From Azoarcus sp. (GTDB taxonomy: Bacteria > Pseudomonadota > Gammaproteobacteria > Burkholderiales > Rhodocyclaceae): DNA of 64,000 nt. Position numbers and translations under genes: made by a program. Every line of letters begins with the position of its first letter. Positions within the stretch are counted from its first letter, which is position 1. A model generated the notes under the pieces. The model saw only the letters and a list, made by a program, of their open reading frames with translations. It made no database searches and had not been told where the DNA came from. The stretch is taken from contig JAUVVG010000010.1 of the NCBI GenBank assembly GCA_030604735.1, positions 1-64,000 of the forward strand. The letters are read 5' to 3'. Positions 50,358-61,884 of this stretch are shown here, in pieces.

Positions 50358-50762
50358 ATGAGTTCGGAACGCAAGCTGGTGCATACGACGCGCATCCCCG
50401 TCCGCTGGGGCGACATGGATGCCTACGGGCATTTGAACAACACGATCTATTTCCGCTATTTCGAGCAGGCACGGGTCGAGTGGGTCGAGGACCTCGGCTT
50501 TCCGGTCAGACCGGATACCGAGACCGGCGTGGTCATCATTAGCGCCGACTGTACCTTCCGGATGCCGGTCAATTACCCGGCGACCGCGTTGATCAAGGTC
50601 TACGCCGGGCAGCCCGGCAGAACCAGCGTGATGAACTGGTATGAGCTCTTTGTCGAAGGTGACGATAAACTGTACGCCGAAGGCTCGGCCAAGCTTGTGT
50701 GGATCAACGTCCCGACGGGCAAGGCGGTGGCGCTGCCCGAGGCCGTCATGAAGGCGCTCTGA
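50358..50762 (+). CDS. Acyl-CoA thioesterase, hotdog fold (134 aa)
   Basis: A 4-hydroxybenzoyl-CoA thioesterase-type enzyme (YbgC/FadM class) that hydrolyses acyl-CoA. The catalytic signature is RWGDMDAYGHLNNTIYFRYFEQAR near residues 14-37. Three ATGs (50346, 50352, 50358) are in frame; GAGG at 50348-50351 is correctly spaced only for 50358. It is divergent from ETF-QO and probably shares the operator at 50301. The physiological substrate is unknown. Confidence 0.92.
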   Translation: MSSERKLVHTTRIPVRWGDMDAYGHLNNTIYFRYFEQARVEWVEDLGFPVRPDTETGVVIISADCTFRMPVNYPATALIKVYAGQPGRTSVMNWYELFVEGDDKLYAEGSAKLVWINVPTGKAVALPEAVMKAL

Positions 50763-50813
50763 CAGCGTGTCACGCAATCCAATGAGTTCAAGAAGAATGC
50801 GAGGAGACGTGAA

Positions 50814-51356
50814 GTGTTGATGAATCGTGAGAAGTCGGCATTGTTGATCATCGATGTGCAGGCGCGCCTCGCGCCGGCGATCCATGACGGCCAGCAGGTG
50901 GTCGACAACTGCATCTGGCTCGCCGGGGTGGCGAGCCAGGTTGGGGTGCCGACCGTCGTGACCGAGCACTGGCCGCAGAAGATCGGCGGGACGGTCGAGG
51001 CGGTCAAGGCGGCGACCGCAGACGCCTGTTACGTCTCCAAGGAGTGCTTTTCGGCCGAGTCTGACGGCGCGCTGAAGGGCACACCGGTCGAAGGGCGACG
51101 TCAGATCATCATGTGCGGGACCGAGGCCCATGTCTGCGTGCAGCAGACCGCGTTGGAGTTGCGCTGGGCCGGCAAGGAGGTGTTCGTCGTCGCCGATGCC
51201 TGTGGTTCGCGTGATCCGGCCAATCGAGATCTTGCCTATGCGCGGATGCGCGCCCATGGCATCGAGATCGTGTCGCGCGAGATGGTCGCGTTCGAATGGT
51301 TGCAACGCGGCGGTACCCAGATGTTCAGCGACGTGATGAAGCGTTTCATTCGCTGA
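50814..51356 (+). CDS. Isochorismatase-like cysteine hydrolase, YcaC type (180 aa)
   Basis: A cysteine hydrolase of the isochorismatase superfamily. The triad positions are visible: Asp in LLIIDVQARL, Lys in WPQKIGGT and Cys in GTEAHVCVQQTALEL. Members act on amides or are of unknown substrate. GTG at 50814 is 7 nt from AGGAG; an ATG at 50820 is possible. It lies 51 nt after the thioesterase, likely in the same transcript, and is convergent with dinB. Confidence 0.88.
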   Translation: MLMNREKSALLIIDVQARLAPAIHDGQQVVDNCIWLAGVASQVGVPTVVTEHWPQKIGGTVEAVKAATADACYVSKECFSAESDGALKGTPVEGRRQIIMCGTEAHVCVQQTALELRWAGKEVFVVADACGSRDPANRDLAYARMRAHGIEIVSREMVAFEWLQRGGTQMFSDVMKRFIR

Positions 51357-51382
51357 AACCGATCGGGTTTGGCGCCCGGCTT

Positions 51383-52549
51383 TCAGTTCGAATCGAGCGC
51401 GAGCGGGAGTTCCACCTGCACCGGCTGAGTAGCCGATTCGGCCAGGTCCGAGATCGGCGTCAGCGACCCGACCCGCACGCCGAGCAGTCGCAGGCGCCGG
51501 TCCAGCGGGATGCGCTTGAGGCATTCTCCGGCCGCACGACGAATCGCGGCGGCTTCCATGATCGCGCTGGGTAGCGTCTGGTCCCGCGTTACGGTGCGGA
51601 AGTCCTCGTAGCGCAGCTTGAGGCCTATCGTCCGCCCGGCATAGCCCTTGCGTTTCAGGTCTCCAGCGACCCGGATGCACAAATCGGTGAAGATTTCGCT
51701 CAACAACGCTTTATCGGCACGTGGGTGGAGATCTCGTTCGAAGGTGGTCTCGCGGCTGATCGACTTGGGCTCGGAGTAGGTGACCACCGGTCGATCATCC
51801 TCGCCATTGGCGGCCAGGTGCAGCCATTCCGCGTAGTTGCGCCCGAAGTGGGTTTGCAGCAAGTCCAGCGCAGCCTCGGCCAGTTGGCCGATCCGCGTGA
51901 TTCCGAGCGCACCGAGTTTTGCGACCGCACGTGGTCCGATGCCGTTGATCCGGTTCACGGGTAGCGGCCAGATCCGGGTGGGAATCTCGCTCTCGGTCAG
52001 GATCGTGATCCCGTCCGGTTTATCGAGTTCGGATGCGATCTTGGACAGGAGTTTGTTGGGCGACACGCCGATCGAACAGGTCAGGCCGGTCGCGTCGAGG
52101 ACCGCGTTCTTGATCGTCGCGCACAGTGCGGCGGTGTCGCCTGGCACCTGGGTCAAGTCGATGTAGATCTCGTCGATGCCCCGGTCTTCGATCTCGGGTG
52201 CGATCGTGGCGACCGCCGTCTTGAACAGGCGGGAGTAGTGACGGTAGGCCTCGAAATCGGCCGGTAGCAGATAGGCCGCCGGGGCGAGCCGGGCGGCCTT
52301 CATCAGGCCCATGCCGGACGAGACGCCGAGCGCGCGCGCCTCGTAGGTCGCGGTCGTGATGACCCCTCGACCGACATAGCTCGACAGCCGTGGAAAGCGT
52401 GACGGTTCGCCTTGTACCGATTGCGCCGCAGCCGCACGCCGGCCTCCGATCACGACCGGCTGCCCGCGCAGTTCCGGATATCGGAGCAGTTCCACCGACG
52501 CATAGAAGGCGTCCATGTCGAGATGGGCAATGCGGCGGTCGGACTTCAT
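51383..52549 (-). CDS. dinB: DNA polymerase IV, Y family (388 aa)
   Basis: An error-prone translesion polymerase. The catalytic acidic residues are in HLDMDAFYASVE and in the SxDE equivalent DRGIDEIYIDLT. The motif CSIGVSPNKLLSKIASELDKP follows, then the helix-hairpin-helix region INGIGPRAVAKL and the little-finger domain. It has a short, slightly acidic end and I see no clear beta-clamp motif. No LexA-type CTG-N10-CAG box was seen in the 100 bp before the start. Confidence 0.95.
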   Translation of the reverse strand: MKSDRRIAHLDMDAFYASVELLRYPELRGQPVVIGGRRAAAAQSVQGEPSRFPRLSSYVGRGVITTATYEARALGVSSGMGLMKAARLAPAAYLLPADFEAYRHYSRLFKTAVATIAPEIEDRGIDEIYIDLTQVPGDTAALCATIKNAVLDATGLTCSIGVSPNKLLSKIASELDKPDGITILTESEIPTRIWPLPVNRINGIGPRAVAKLGALGITRIGQLAEAALDLLQTHFGRNYAEWLHLAANGEDDRPVVTYSEPKSISRETTFERDLHPRADKALLSEIFTDLCIRVAGDLKRKGYAGRTIGLKLRYEDFRTVTRDQTLPSAIMEAAAIRRAAGECLKRIPLDRRLRLLGVRVGSLTPISDLAESATQPVQVELPLALDSN

Positions 52550-52949
52550 GATCGGCGGACGATACCCGATTCCGAGAATATTGGGTCATGATCCCTCGGG
52601 AGATCGGTGCATCGTCTGGAAGCTCGTGCCGGTGGCAGATCGGTGAGGGTGATCGTCCGTGCGGCTCCGACAGCCACTCGCGCTGCCGCTGTAAGGCGCG
52701 CTCCGCTGCGATCCCTGAACTCGCCCTTCGGGCTCAGACAGCAGGGATCGCGGCCGCTACGCGCACCAACAGCGGCATGCGCTCGGGCTGAGTCGCCGCC
52801 CGAACGATCACCCTCACCGATCAACGTCACCGTCTTCGTCACCGATCACCCCCAATGACTCTTCACACATTCAGGGTTATCGCCGCTTGTCCCGCTGGCC
52901 GGGCGCAGATAATCTGGGACCTCGATTCTGGTCTGACCGGAGGCCTGCG
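52550..52949. other. Divergent dinB/hydrolase intergenic region (400 bp)
   Basis: This is the longest non-coding stretch in the window. It contains a 185-bp nested palindrome (52638-52822) and a further GATCACC-like copy near 52847-52853. I see no credible coding frame with a ribosome site. Promoters for dinB and the hydrolase should flank the palindrome but are not recognisable. Confidence 0.6.
52638..52822. repeat. 185-bp nested palindrome (possible foldback element or structured RNA)
   Basis: Five paired blocks share a centre near 52730: 52638-52656 with 52804-52822 (19 bp, perfect), 52684-52692 with 52769-52777 (9 bp), 52696-52700 with 52760-52764 (5 bp), 52708-52717 with 52742-52751 (10 bp), and GCCC/GGGC at 52723-52733. 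Together they fold into one long imperfect hairpin. There is no coding frame, no transposase and no target-site duplication that I can see. It could be a MITE-like or REP-like element or a small RNA. Confidence 0.75.
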
Positions 52950-53777
52950 TTGAAAGCTATGCTCGGATTCATCGCGACCGGCCTGGCGGCCTATATCGCT
53001 CTGGTCGCGATCATGTATCTGACCCAGTCACGCCAGGTGTATTTCCCGACGTCGGCCCTGGTCACCGATCCGGCGGCGCACGGCATGGCGTACGAGGATG
53101 TCTGGCTTGGCACCTCGGATGAGGTGCGATTGCACGGCTGGTTCGTGCCGGCGGACGAACCGAGGGGCACGCTGCTGTTCCTGCATGGCAACGCGGGCAA
53201 CATCTCCCACCGCATCGACTCGATCCGGATCTTCCGCGAACTCGGCCTTTCGGTGCTGATCATCGATTACCGTGGCTACGGGCAAAGCGAAGGCGCACCG
53301 ACCGAGGCCGGCACCTACCGTGATGCCGAGGCGGCGCTGGCCTACCTGCGCAGCGAGCGTGGTATCGCGGCCGACGAGGTCGTCGTATTCGGCCGCTCAC
53401 TCGGCAGTGCGATCGCGGCCCGGTTGGCGGCGACCGAAACGGTCGGCGCGCTGATTCTCGAGTCTGCCTTTACCCGGGCGGTGGATCTCGCGGCCGATCT
53501 GATGCCGTGGTTACCCGTTCGCTGGATACTCCGTTTCGAATACGACACGCTCGATGCGGTGAAGAGCATCCATGTGCCCTTGTTGGTGATCCACAGCGTC
53601 GGAGACGAGATCGTGCCGTTTCATCATGGGCGTAGGATCTTCGAGACGGCCAACGAACCCAAGCGCTTTCTCGAAATCCAGGGTGGCCACAACGATGGTT
53701 TCCTGCGCAGCAAGGCGGCCTACATCGAGGGGCTGTCGGCGTTTCTTGCGATGCCTCGTCAAGCACTACCGGAGTGA
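52950..53777 (+). CDS. Membrane-anchored alpha/beta hydrolase (275 aa)
   Basis: A serine hydrolase of the BEM46/YfhR type. One N-terminal membrane helix (about 4-22) precedes the hydrolase core. The oxyanion region is LFLHGNAGNISHR, the nucleophile elbow FGRSLGSA, the acid is in SVGDEIVPF, and the histidine in QGGHNDGF. A TTG at 52950 has GGAGG 6 nt upstream and was chosen; an ATG at 52959 is too far from it. Substrate unknown. Its end overlaps the convergent ceramidase-like gene by 19 nt. Confidence 0.87.
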   Translation: MKAMLGFIATGLAAYIALVAIMYLTQSRQVYFPTSALVTDPAAHGMAYEDVWLGTSDEVRLHGWFVPADEPRGTLLFLHGNAGNISHRIDSIRIFRELGLSVLIIDYRGYGQSEGAPTEAGTYRDAEAALAYLRSERGIAADEVVVFGRSLGSAIAARLAATETVGALILESAFTRAVDLAADLMPWLPVRWILRFEYDTLDAVKSIHVPLLVIHSVGDEIVPFHHGRRIFETANEPKRFLEIQGGHNDGFLRSKAAYIEGLSAFLAMPRQALPE

Positions 53778-54628
53778 CGGTCCGGTTCGACCCGGCGGGT
53801 GCCGACCGTCCAACCGACCAAGGCGGTTGCGGCGCCAGTCAGCAGGTGCTTGATGGTATGGCCACTGATCATACCGTGGGTGAGCGCGAAGATCGGATCA
53901 TCCAGCCAGTCCCCCAGCATGCCGACCAGGAATAGCACATAGGCCAGAACATAAAGCTGCCCGCGCGAATAAGGCGTCCGTAGCAACAGTAACGCCGGTG
54001 GCAGCAGGAGCATGAACACATGCAGCAGAAAATACGGTCTCAGGTCGCCAGCGCCCACGAGTTCCCCCTGGTACCAGTAGAGCACGCACAGCGGTCCGAA
54101 GAGGACCCACGCATGGAGTGTCAGCCGGGACGCACGGTCCAGCGAGATCCGCTCGGCGATCAGCATCGCGGGCAGGGCGGTGAACGCCAGGCTCAGCGGC
54201 AGCCGATCCCAGAACAGACGGTCGGTGCCCGGTGAGAGGTGGTACCAGGTCGAGCCTAGCGAAGTCAGCGAGATCGCGGCGAAGAAGGTAAGTGCGAGAT
54301 GCCGCTCGGTTGCCGTTCTGAAGACACCGTGTCGCAATGTCATCAGCAGACCGAACGCTCCGCCCGCCAGCAGCGCGAGATTGCTCGACACGTCGGCGAA
54401 GTTGTTCAGGTCGAAGTGTTCGCGTTGATCCGCGAAGTCGTGGTAGTCGATCGGCTGCGGGATCGGAGCTAGCGAAAACATCGCGATCGACAAGGCCAGC
54501 AGATAGCACAGCGGAAGCAGCAGGGGTATCCATTCCAGCCAGTCGGCGGTATGGTCGCGCGCGGCTCGCGTCCGTTCGTGGTCTGGACCTCGCTTGTGCG
54601 GATCGTGTCGGAGAGGTGGGGTATTCAT
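53759..54628 (-). CDS. Ceramidase-like CREST-family membrane protein (289 aa)
   Basis: An integral membrane protein with about seven helices and features of the alkaline ceramidase / CREST hydrolase superfamily: TSLGSTWYHLSPGTDRLFWDRLP (Ser, His and Asp) and a late GHTIKHLL motif, which together would hold a zinc ion. In bacteria the substrate of such proteins is not established. It starts 180 bp from pyrG, divergently, and its stop overlaps that of the alpha/beta hydrolase. The family call rests on motif spacing only. Confidence 0.75.
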   Translation of the reverse strand: MNTPPLRHDPHKRGPDHERTRAARDHTADWLEWIPLLLPLCYLLALSIAMFSLAPIPQPIDYHDFADQREHFDLNNFADVSSNLALLAGGAFGLLMTLRHGVFRTATERHLALTFFAAISLTSLGSTWYHLSPGTDRLFWDRLPLSLAFTALPAMLIAERISLDRASRLTLHAWVLFGPLCVLYWYQGELVGAGDLRPYFLLHVFMLLLPPALLLLRTPYSRGQLYVLAYVLFLVGMLGDWLDDPIFALTHGMISGHTIKHLLTGAATALVGWTVGTRRVEPDRHSGSA

Positions 54629-54643
54629 CGCTAACGAGGATGA

Positions 54644-56437
<1,794 letters not shown>

Positions 56438-56456
56438 AGTCAAAGGAGGTCGATCA

Positions 56457-57293
56457 ATGAAGCTGTGCAATTTCGATGTCGGTCTGGACAAGCCGTTTTT
56501 CCTGATCTCGGGGCCGTGCGTCATCGAGTCCCGCGAGATGGCGCTGGACACCGCCACCCGGCTTCGTGATATCTGCCTGGAGTTGGGCATCCCCTTCATC
56601 TACAAGTCGTCCTACGACAAGGCCAACCGCAGCTCCGGCAAGTCTTATCGTGGGCTCGGGATGGAGAAGGGGTTGGAGATCCTCGCCGAAGTGCGCGAAC
56701 GCGTCGGTGTGCCGGTGTTGACCGATGTGCATGCGATAGACGAGATCGCGGCGGTGGCAGCCGTCGTGGACGTGCTGCAGACGCCGGCCTTCCTGTGTCG
56801 TCAGACCGATTTCATCCATGCGGTGGCGGCCTCCGGCAAGCCGGTCAACATCAAGAAGGGCCAGTTTCTCGCGCCGGGCGACATGAAGCAGGTCGTCCTG
56901 AAGGCGCGCGAAGCAGCCGGGGGCACCGACACCATCATGGTGTGCGAGCGGGGCGCCTCATTCGGTTACAACAATCTGGTGTCGGACATGCGCAGTCTTG
57001 CGATCATGCGTGAGACCGGGTGTCCGGTGGTGTTCGACGCGACCCATTCGGTGCAGCTGCCTGGCGGCCAGGGCAGTTCGTCCGGCGGTCAGCGTGAATT
57101 CGTGCCGGTGCTGGCCCGCGCCGCGGTCGCGGTCGGCGTGGCCGGCGTGTTCATGGAGTCCCACCCGGATCCGGCGAATGCCTTGTCGGACGGACCGAAC
57201 GCGTGGCCGTTGGACAGAATGCACGCCTTGCTGAGTTCGTTGCGCGATATCGACCGGCTGGTCAAGCAACAGGGTTTCCTGGAGCTGGCTTGA
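56457..57293 (+). CDS. kdsA: 3-deoxy-8-phosphooctulonate synthase (278 aa)
   Basis: It makes KDO-8-phosphate from PEP and arabinose-5-phosphate for the inner core of lipopolysaccharide. Motifs: [33 protein letters not shown], and [14 protein letters not shown]. Length is normal. AAAGGAGG lies upstream, 19 nt after pyrG, so the two are in one operon. Confidence 0.97.
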   Translation: MKLCNFDVGLDKPFFLISGPCVIESREMALDTATRLRDICLELGIPFIYKSSYDKANRSSGKSYRGLGMEKGLEILAEVRERVGVPVLTDVHAIDEIAAVAAVVDVLQTPAFLCRQTDFIHAVAASGKPVNIKKGQFLAPGDMKQVVLKAREAAGGTDTIMVCERGASFGYNNLVSDMRSLAIMRETGCPVVFDATHSVQLPGGQGSSSGGQREFVPVLARAAVAVGVAGVFMESHPDPANALSDGPNAWPLDRMHALLSSLRDIDRLVKQQGFLELA

Positions 57294-57347
57294 GTTTTCC
57301 CGAGCCGGGACTGCTCACGATTCGGAAGAGGACAGGATGCGTCACGC

Positions 57348-58959
<1,612 letters not shown>

Positions 58960-58982
58960 TCTAAATCCACAAGCACTGCTGA

Positions 58983-59258
58983 ATGCGCTGGACGTTAATC
59001 ATTCTGGTCGGGTTGGTTCTAGCGCTTCAGTATCCACTCTGGATGGGCAAGGGTGGCTGGTTGCGCGTCTGGGAAGTAGACGCGCAACTCGAGGCCCAGC
59101 GGGAGGTCAATCGCGGTCTGGAGCAGCGGAACGCCAGTCTCGAGGCCGAGGTGGTCGATCTCAAATCCGGGAACGAAGCGATCGAGGAACGCGCCCGTTT
59201 CGATCTTGGCCTGACCAAACCGGATGAAATCTTCGTGCAGGTGCCGGAGCGGGATTGA
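58983..59258 (+). CDS. ftsB: Divisome protein FtsB (91 aa)
   Basis: A bitopic division protein that links FtsL and FtsQ. It has one N-terminal membrane helix (residues 3-20), then a leucine-zipper coiled coil (QLEAQREVNRGLEQRNASLEAEV) and the conserved end ERARFDLGLTKPDEIFVQV. Length is close to E. coli FtsB (103). The eno-ftsB order is conserved in proteobacteria. Confidence 0.95.
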   Translation: MRWTLIILVGLVLALQYPLWMGKGGWLRVWEVDAQLEAQREVNRGLEQRNASLEAEVVDLKSGNEAIEERARFDLGLTKPDEIFVQVPERD

Positions 59259-59263
59259 GACCT

Positions 59264-59292
59264 TACCTGATCAACGCACCGTACGTCAGGTA
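59264..59292. terminator. Possible hairpin between ftsB and the NlpC gene
   Basis: TACCTGA (59264-59270) and TCAGGTA (59286-59292) can pair across a 15-nt loop between two convergent genes. The 3' arm overlaps the stop of the minus-strand gene and no T-tract is present. Confidence 0.3.
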
Positions 59293-59915
59293 GAGGACGC
59301 GACCAGGCGTCGCGCGCCGTCTATGCGGGGTCGAAAATAGACATTGTCCAGCCGCTCGATCCGGATCTGACCGCGGCTGGAAGGCGCATGGACAAAGCGG
59401 CCTTCGCCCATGTAGATGCCCATGTGCGAGTGGGGTCGATTCAGTGTGTTGAAAAACACCAGGTCGCCCGGACGCAGCTCGGAAACCTTGATCGGTTTGG
59501 TGATTCGGGCGATCTGCGCTGCATTGTGGGGCAAATTACGTCCGCTGACCTGCTCGACGATGTAGCTGACCATGCCGCTGCAATCCAGCCCGGCTTCCGG
59601 ATTGCGGCCGCCGAAACGGTATCCGGTGCCGAGCAGCCCCAGCGCGTAGAGCACCATTTCCTGGGCCGCGACTTCGTCTTCGATCATGAAGTAGTTGCGA
59701 TGGTCGGCCCCAGGCTTCGCTGAATAGGTCTGCGAGGATTGTCCGCTCGACGTGACCGTCGGCTTGCCTGCACAACCGGCCAGCACGGAGCTGACAAGCA
59801 ACAGCACCAACCAGCCGGAAAACAGCGAAGCCGGATGACTTGGATTGTTCGGCTTCCAGCTGACGGGCGAGGTGGCAGGGAGGGTGCCGTCCTCGCTGGC
59901 TGGTCGGTCACGCAT
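59286..59915 (-). CDS. NlpC/P60-family lipoprotein peptidase (209 aa)
   Basis: An outer-membrane-directed cysteine endopeptidase for peptidoglycan stems (Spr/MepS type). The lipobox LAGC occurs after a hydrophobic stretch, but preceded by an unusually long N-terminal head of about 30 residues. The catalytic Cys lies in GLDCSGMVSYIV, the His in RPHSHMGIYMG. The ATG at 59915 was preferred over 59960. It is convergent with ftsB. Confidence 0.9.
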   Translation of the reverse strand: MRDRPASEDGTLPATSPVSWKPNNPSHPASLFSGWLVLLLVSSVLAGCAGKPTVTSSGQSSQTYSAKPGADHRNYFMIEDEVAAQEMVLYALGLLGTGYRFGGRNPEAGLDCSGMVSYIVEQVSGRNLPHNAAQIARITKPIKVSELRPGDLVFFNTLNRPHSHMGIYMGEGRFVHAPSSRGQIRIERLDNVYFRPRIDGARRLVASST

Positions 59916-59931
59916 CGTCGAACACCCTGCC

Positions 59932-60306
59932 TTACGCGTCGATGACGTGGCAGATGCCACGTGGGCTGGGTCCGGACGGTTCGAGCGTCGCCGACTGATC
60001 GCCGCTGGTGTGCAGTATCAGATGCCCGTCGGAGAATCGCATATCGGCGCTGCTTTCATCCTTGCCGAGCAGAAAGACACCGGTGCCATGGCGTAACCGG
60101 ACATGTCCCTGGCGATACTCGACCGTGAATCGGTCTCCGTCTTCGCAGTTGTACGCTACAAGCGTACTCGCGTCCCGGGTATAGGCAGTGCCGGCGAGAG
60201 CACCAGCAGCCAGCAGCATCACCCCTGCCGCTAGAATGCGGATTCTCTTCGGGACGTGATATGCGGGGTGTGCGTCCGGCAAGTCGTGGCTCGGAGGTGA
60301 AGTCAT
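59932..60306 (-). CDS. MliC/PliC-like C-type lysozyme inhibitor protein (124 aa)
   Basis: It has a cytoplasmic head, one membrane helix at about 23-41, and a C-terminal MliC-type domain with VAYNCEDGDRFTVEYRQGHVRLR and a second cysteine in GICHVID. The paired cysteines would form the family disulfide. Unlike E. coli MliC it has no lipobox and would stay anchored in the inner membrane. It lies 6 nt from the SIMPL gene and 16 nt from the NlpC gene, all on the minus strand. Confidence 0.8.
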   Translation of the reverse strand: MTSPPSHDLPDAHPAYHVPKRIRILAAGVMLLAAGALAGTAYTRDASTLVAYNCEDGDRFTVEYRQGHVRLRHGTGVFLLGKDESSADMRFSDGHLILHTSGDQSATLEPSGPSPRGICHVIDA

Positions 60307-60312
60307 GATTCG

Positions 60313-61029
60313 TCAGTCCAGCAATTCGATGGTGCCGTTCACATTCACATTGATCTCGCTTTCACCCCCCTCGAGCGGGGCCGGTGCGGCGGCTTCCATG
60401 GCCACCATGTTCGAGCGCATCATCGGATAAATCGGCCCATGCCCCCCGCCATAATTGACCGACAGGTGTTTGAGCCGGTAACGCTTGCCGAGGGTGGACG
60501 ACAAGGACGCGGCACGCTCCTCGAAGGCGCGTATCGCATCGGTGGCGGCCAGGTCCGCAGCGGCATTCCGGGTGGCGGCAGAAGGCATCATCACCAGGTT
60601 GGTGATGGCCAGGGTTTGTTGCAGTTTGCCCAGCAATTCAGACAGCGCAGGAATGTTCTGGCTTTCGAGGCTGATGGCCGAGCGCATCCGCCAGGCCTCA
60701 ATGGTCTGGCCATTGCGCGCATACACCGGCCAGGTCGAGATGCCGGAGGTGCCGACCTTGACGTCGGGATACTGTTTGGCGGTCTCGAGGGCGGACTGGA
60801 TGGCTTTATTGACCGTGACCGACAGGGTTGCCGGATCTGGGTCGGTCGCCTCGAAGTAGGCCGAGGCCTGGGCCAGGTCGTTGGCGGCGGTGCGGCTGGC
60901 TTCTGCCGACAAATCGATGGTGGCCGGCGATCGGCTTTCCCCGACCTGCGCCTGGGCGAGTCCGCCCGAGAGAAACAAGGCGGTGCAAAGGGTCGCAATC
61001 TTGATGTTGCGGACGAGACAGGCGTGCAT
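60313..61029 (-). CDS. SIMPL-domain (DUF541) periplasmic protein (238 aa)
   Basis: A secreted protein of the YggE/BP26 family, linked to oxidative stress defence and forming channel-like oligomers. A signal peptide ends near LAQA-QV (residue 27). The SIMPL core (ATIDLSAEASRTAANDLAQASAYFEA and DVKVGTSGISTWPVYARNGQ) spans about residues 35-235. It heads the SIMPL-MliC-NlpC group, with 129 bp of A+T-rich DNA upstream containing CTTACGTAAG (61099-61108). The function in this organism is unknown. Confidence 0.88.
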   Translation of the reverse strand: MHACLVRNIKIATLCTALFLSGGLAQAQVGESRSPATIDLSAEASRTAANDLAQASAYFEATDPDPATLSVTVNKAIQSALETAKQYPDVKVGTSGISTWPVYARNGQTIEAWRMRSAISLESQNIPALSELLGKLQQTLAITNLVMMPSAATRNAAADLAATDAIRAFEERAASLSSTLGKRYRLKHLSVNYGGGHGPIYPMMRSNMVAMEAAAPAPLEGGESEINVNVNGTIELLD

Positions 61030-61158
61030 GGTGTCGGTTCATCCGTTGATCATGATGATCTGAAGTGTAACGCGCTTTTTAACAATCAGATGAAGTTTCT
61101 TACGTAAGGTCTTGTAAAAAAACTCTTACTCATCGCCGTAGATTGAAGCCCGAGCGCG

Positions 61159-61701
61159 TCAGGCAGCGGCTGTCGGCGGGTCAATCCTGACCGCGCCCTT
61201 TGCATAGCGGCGTGCATTATCCACATAGTGGGCTGCGTTGGCTCGCAATCCTTCGATGTCGGCATCGCTCAATTCGCGGATGATGCGCCCGGGCGAACCT
61301 ACCACCAAAGAACGGTCCGGGATCACTTTTCCTTCTGGAATCAGTGCATTGGCGCCGATGATGCATTCCTTTCCGATCACCGCATGGTTCAGGACCACCG
61401 CGTTGATACCGATCAGGGAGCCATCGCCGATGGTGCAACCGTGGAGCATGACCATATGGCCGACCGTGACGTTGGAGCCTATCGTCAACGGCACGCCATC
61501 GTCGTTGTGCAGGACCGAGCCGTCCTGGATGTTGGTGTTGTCGCCGATCACGATCGGATCGTTGTCGCCGCGCACCACCACGTTGTACCAGATGCTGACG
61601 TTCTTGCCGGCCTGCACCCGGCCGATCACGGTGGCGTTGTCGGCGACCCAGCAACCTTCATCGAAGCTCGGTTTGCAATCGTCCAGGGCATAAATGGTCA
61701 T
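61159..61701 (-). CDS. Gamma-class carbonic anhydrase-like acyltransferase-fold protein (180 aa)
   Basis: A left-handed beta-helix trimer of the YrdA/PaaY/CaiE type. The three metal histidines are visible in SVLHNDD, VGHMVML and LHGCTIG. NVSIWYNVVVRGDND is a family signature. The ATG at 61701 is preceded by AGAGAGAGACC. Some members have carbonic anhydrase activity, others are thioesterases; which applies is unknown. It is divergent from rlmJ. Confidence 0.92.
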   Translation of the reverse strand: MTIYALDDCKPSFDEGCWVADNATVIGRVQAGKNVSIWYNVVVRGDNDPIVIGDNTNIQDGSVLHNDDGVPLTIGSNVTVGHMVMLHGCTIGDGSLIGINAVVLNHAVIGKECIIGANALIPEGKVIPDRSLVVGSPGRIIRELSDADIEGLRANAAHYVDNARRYAKGAVRIDPPTAAA

Positions 61702-61884
61702 GGTGGTCTCTCTCTGTTCTTGTAGGGGCAGGTTCCTGATGGAACCGGGCGCCATGATACCAAGACCTCCACGCCTCGTGGCCGGCAGAAGCCGAAGCCG
61801 ATTGTGCTGGATGCCCGAGTCCCACAGCCGGTGGTAGCATCTGAATCCGGTCCCATACATTCGATCACACTCATTCGAAATTTC

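Noticed and set aside
51356-51370. AAACC-GATCG-GGTTT as a terminator between the isochorismatase-like gene and dinB
   Set aside because: The arms are only 5 bp with no T-tract; chance occurrence is likely.
52638-52822. The nested palindrome as an insertion sequence or CRISPR
   Set aside because: There is no transposase frame, no terminal duplication and no regular repeat-spacer pattern; only one palindromic unit is present.
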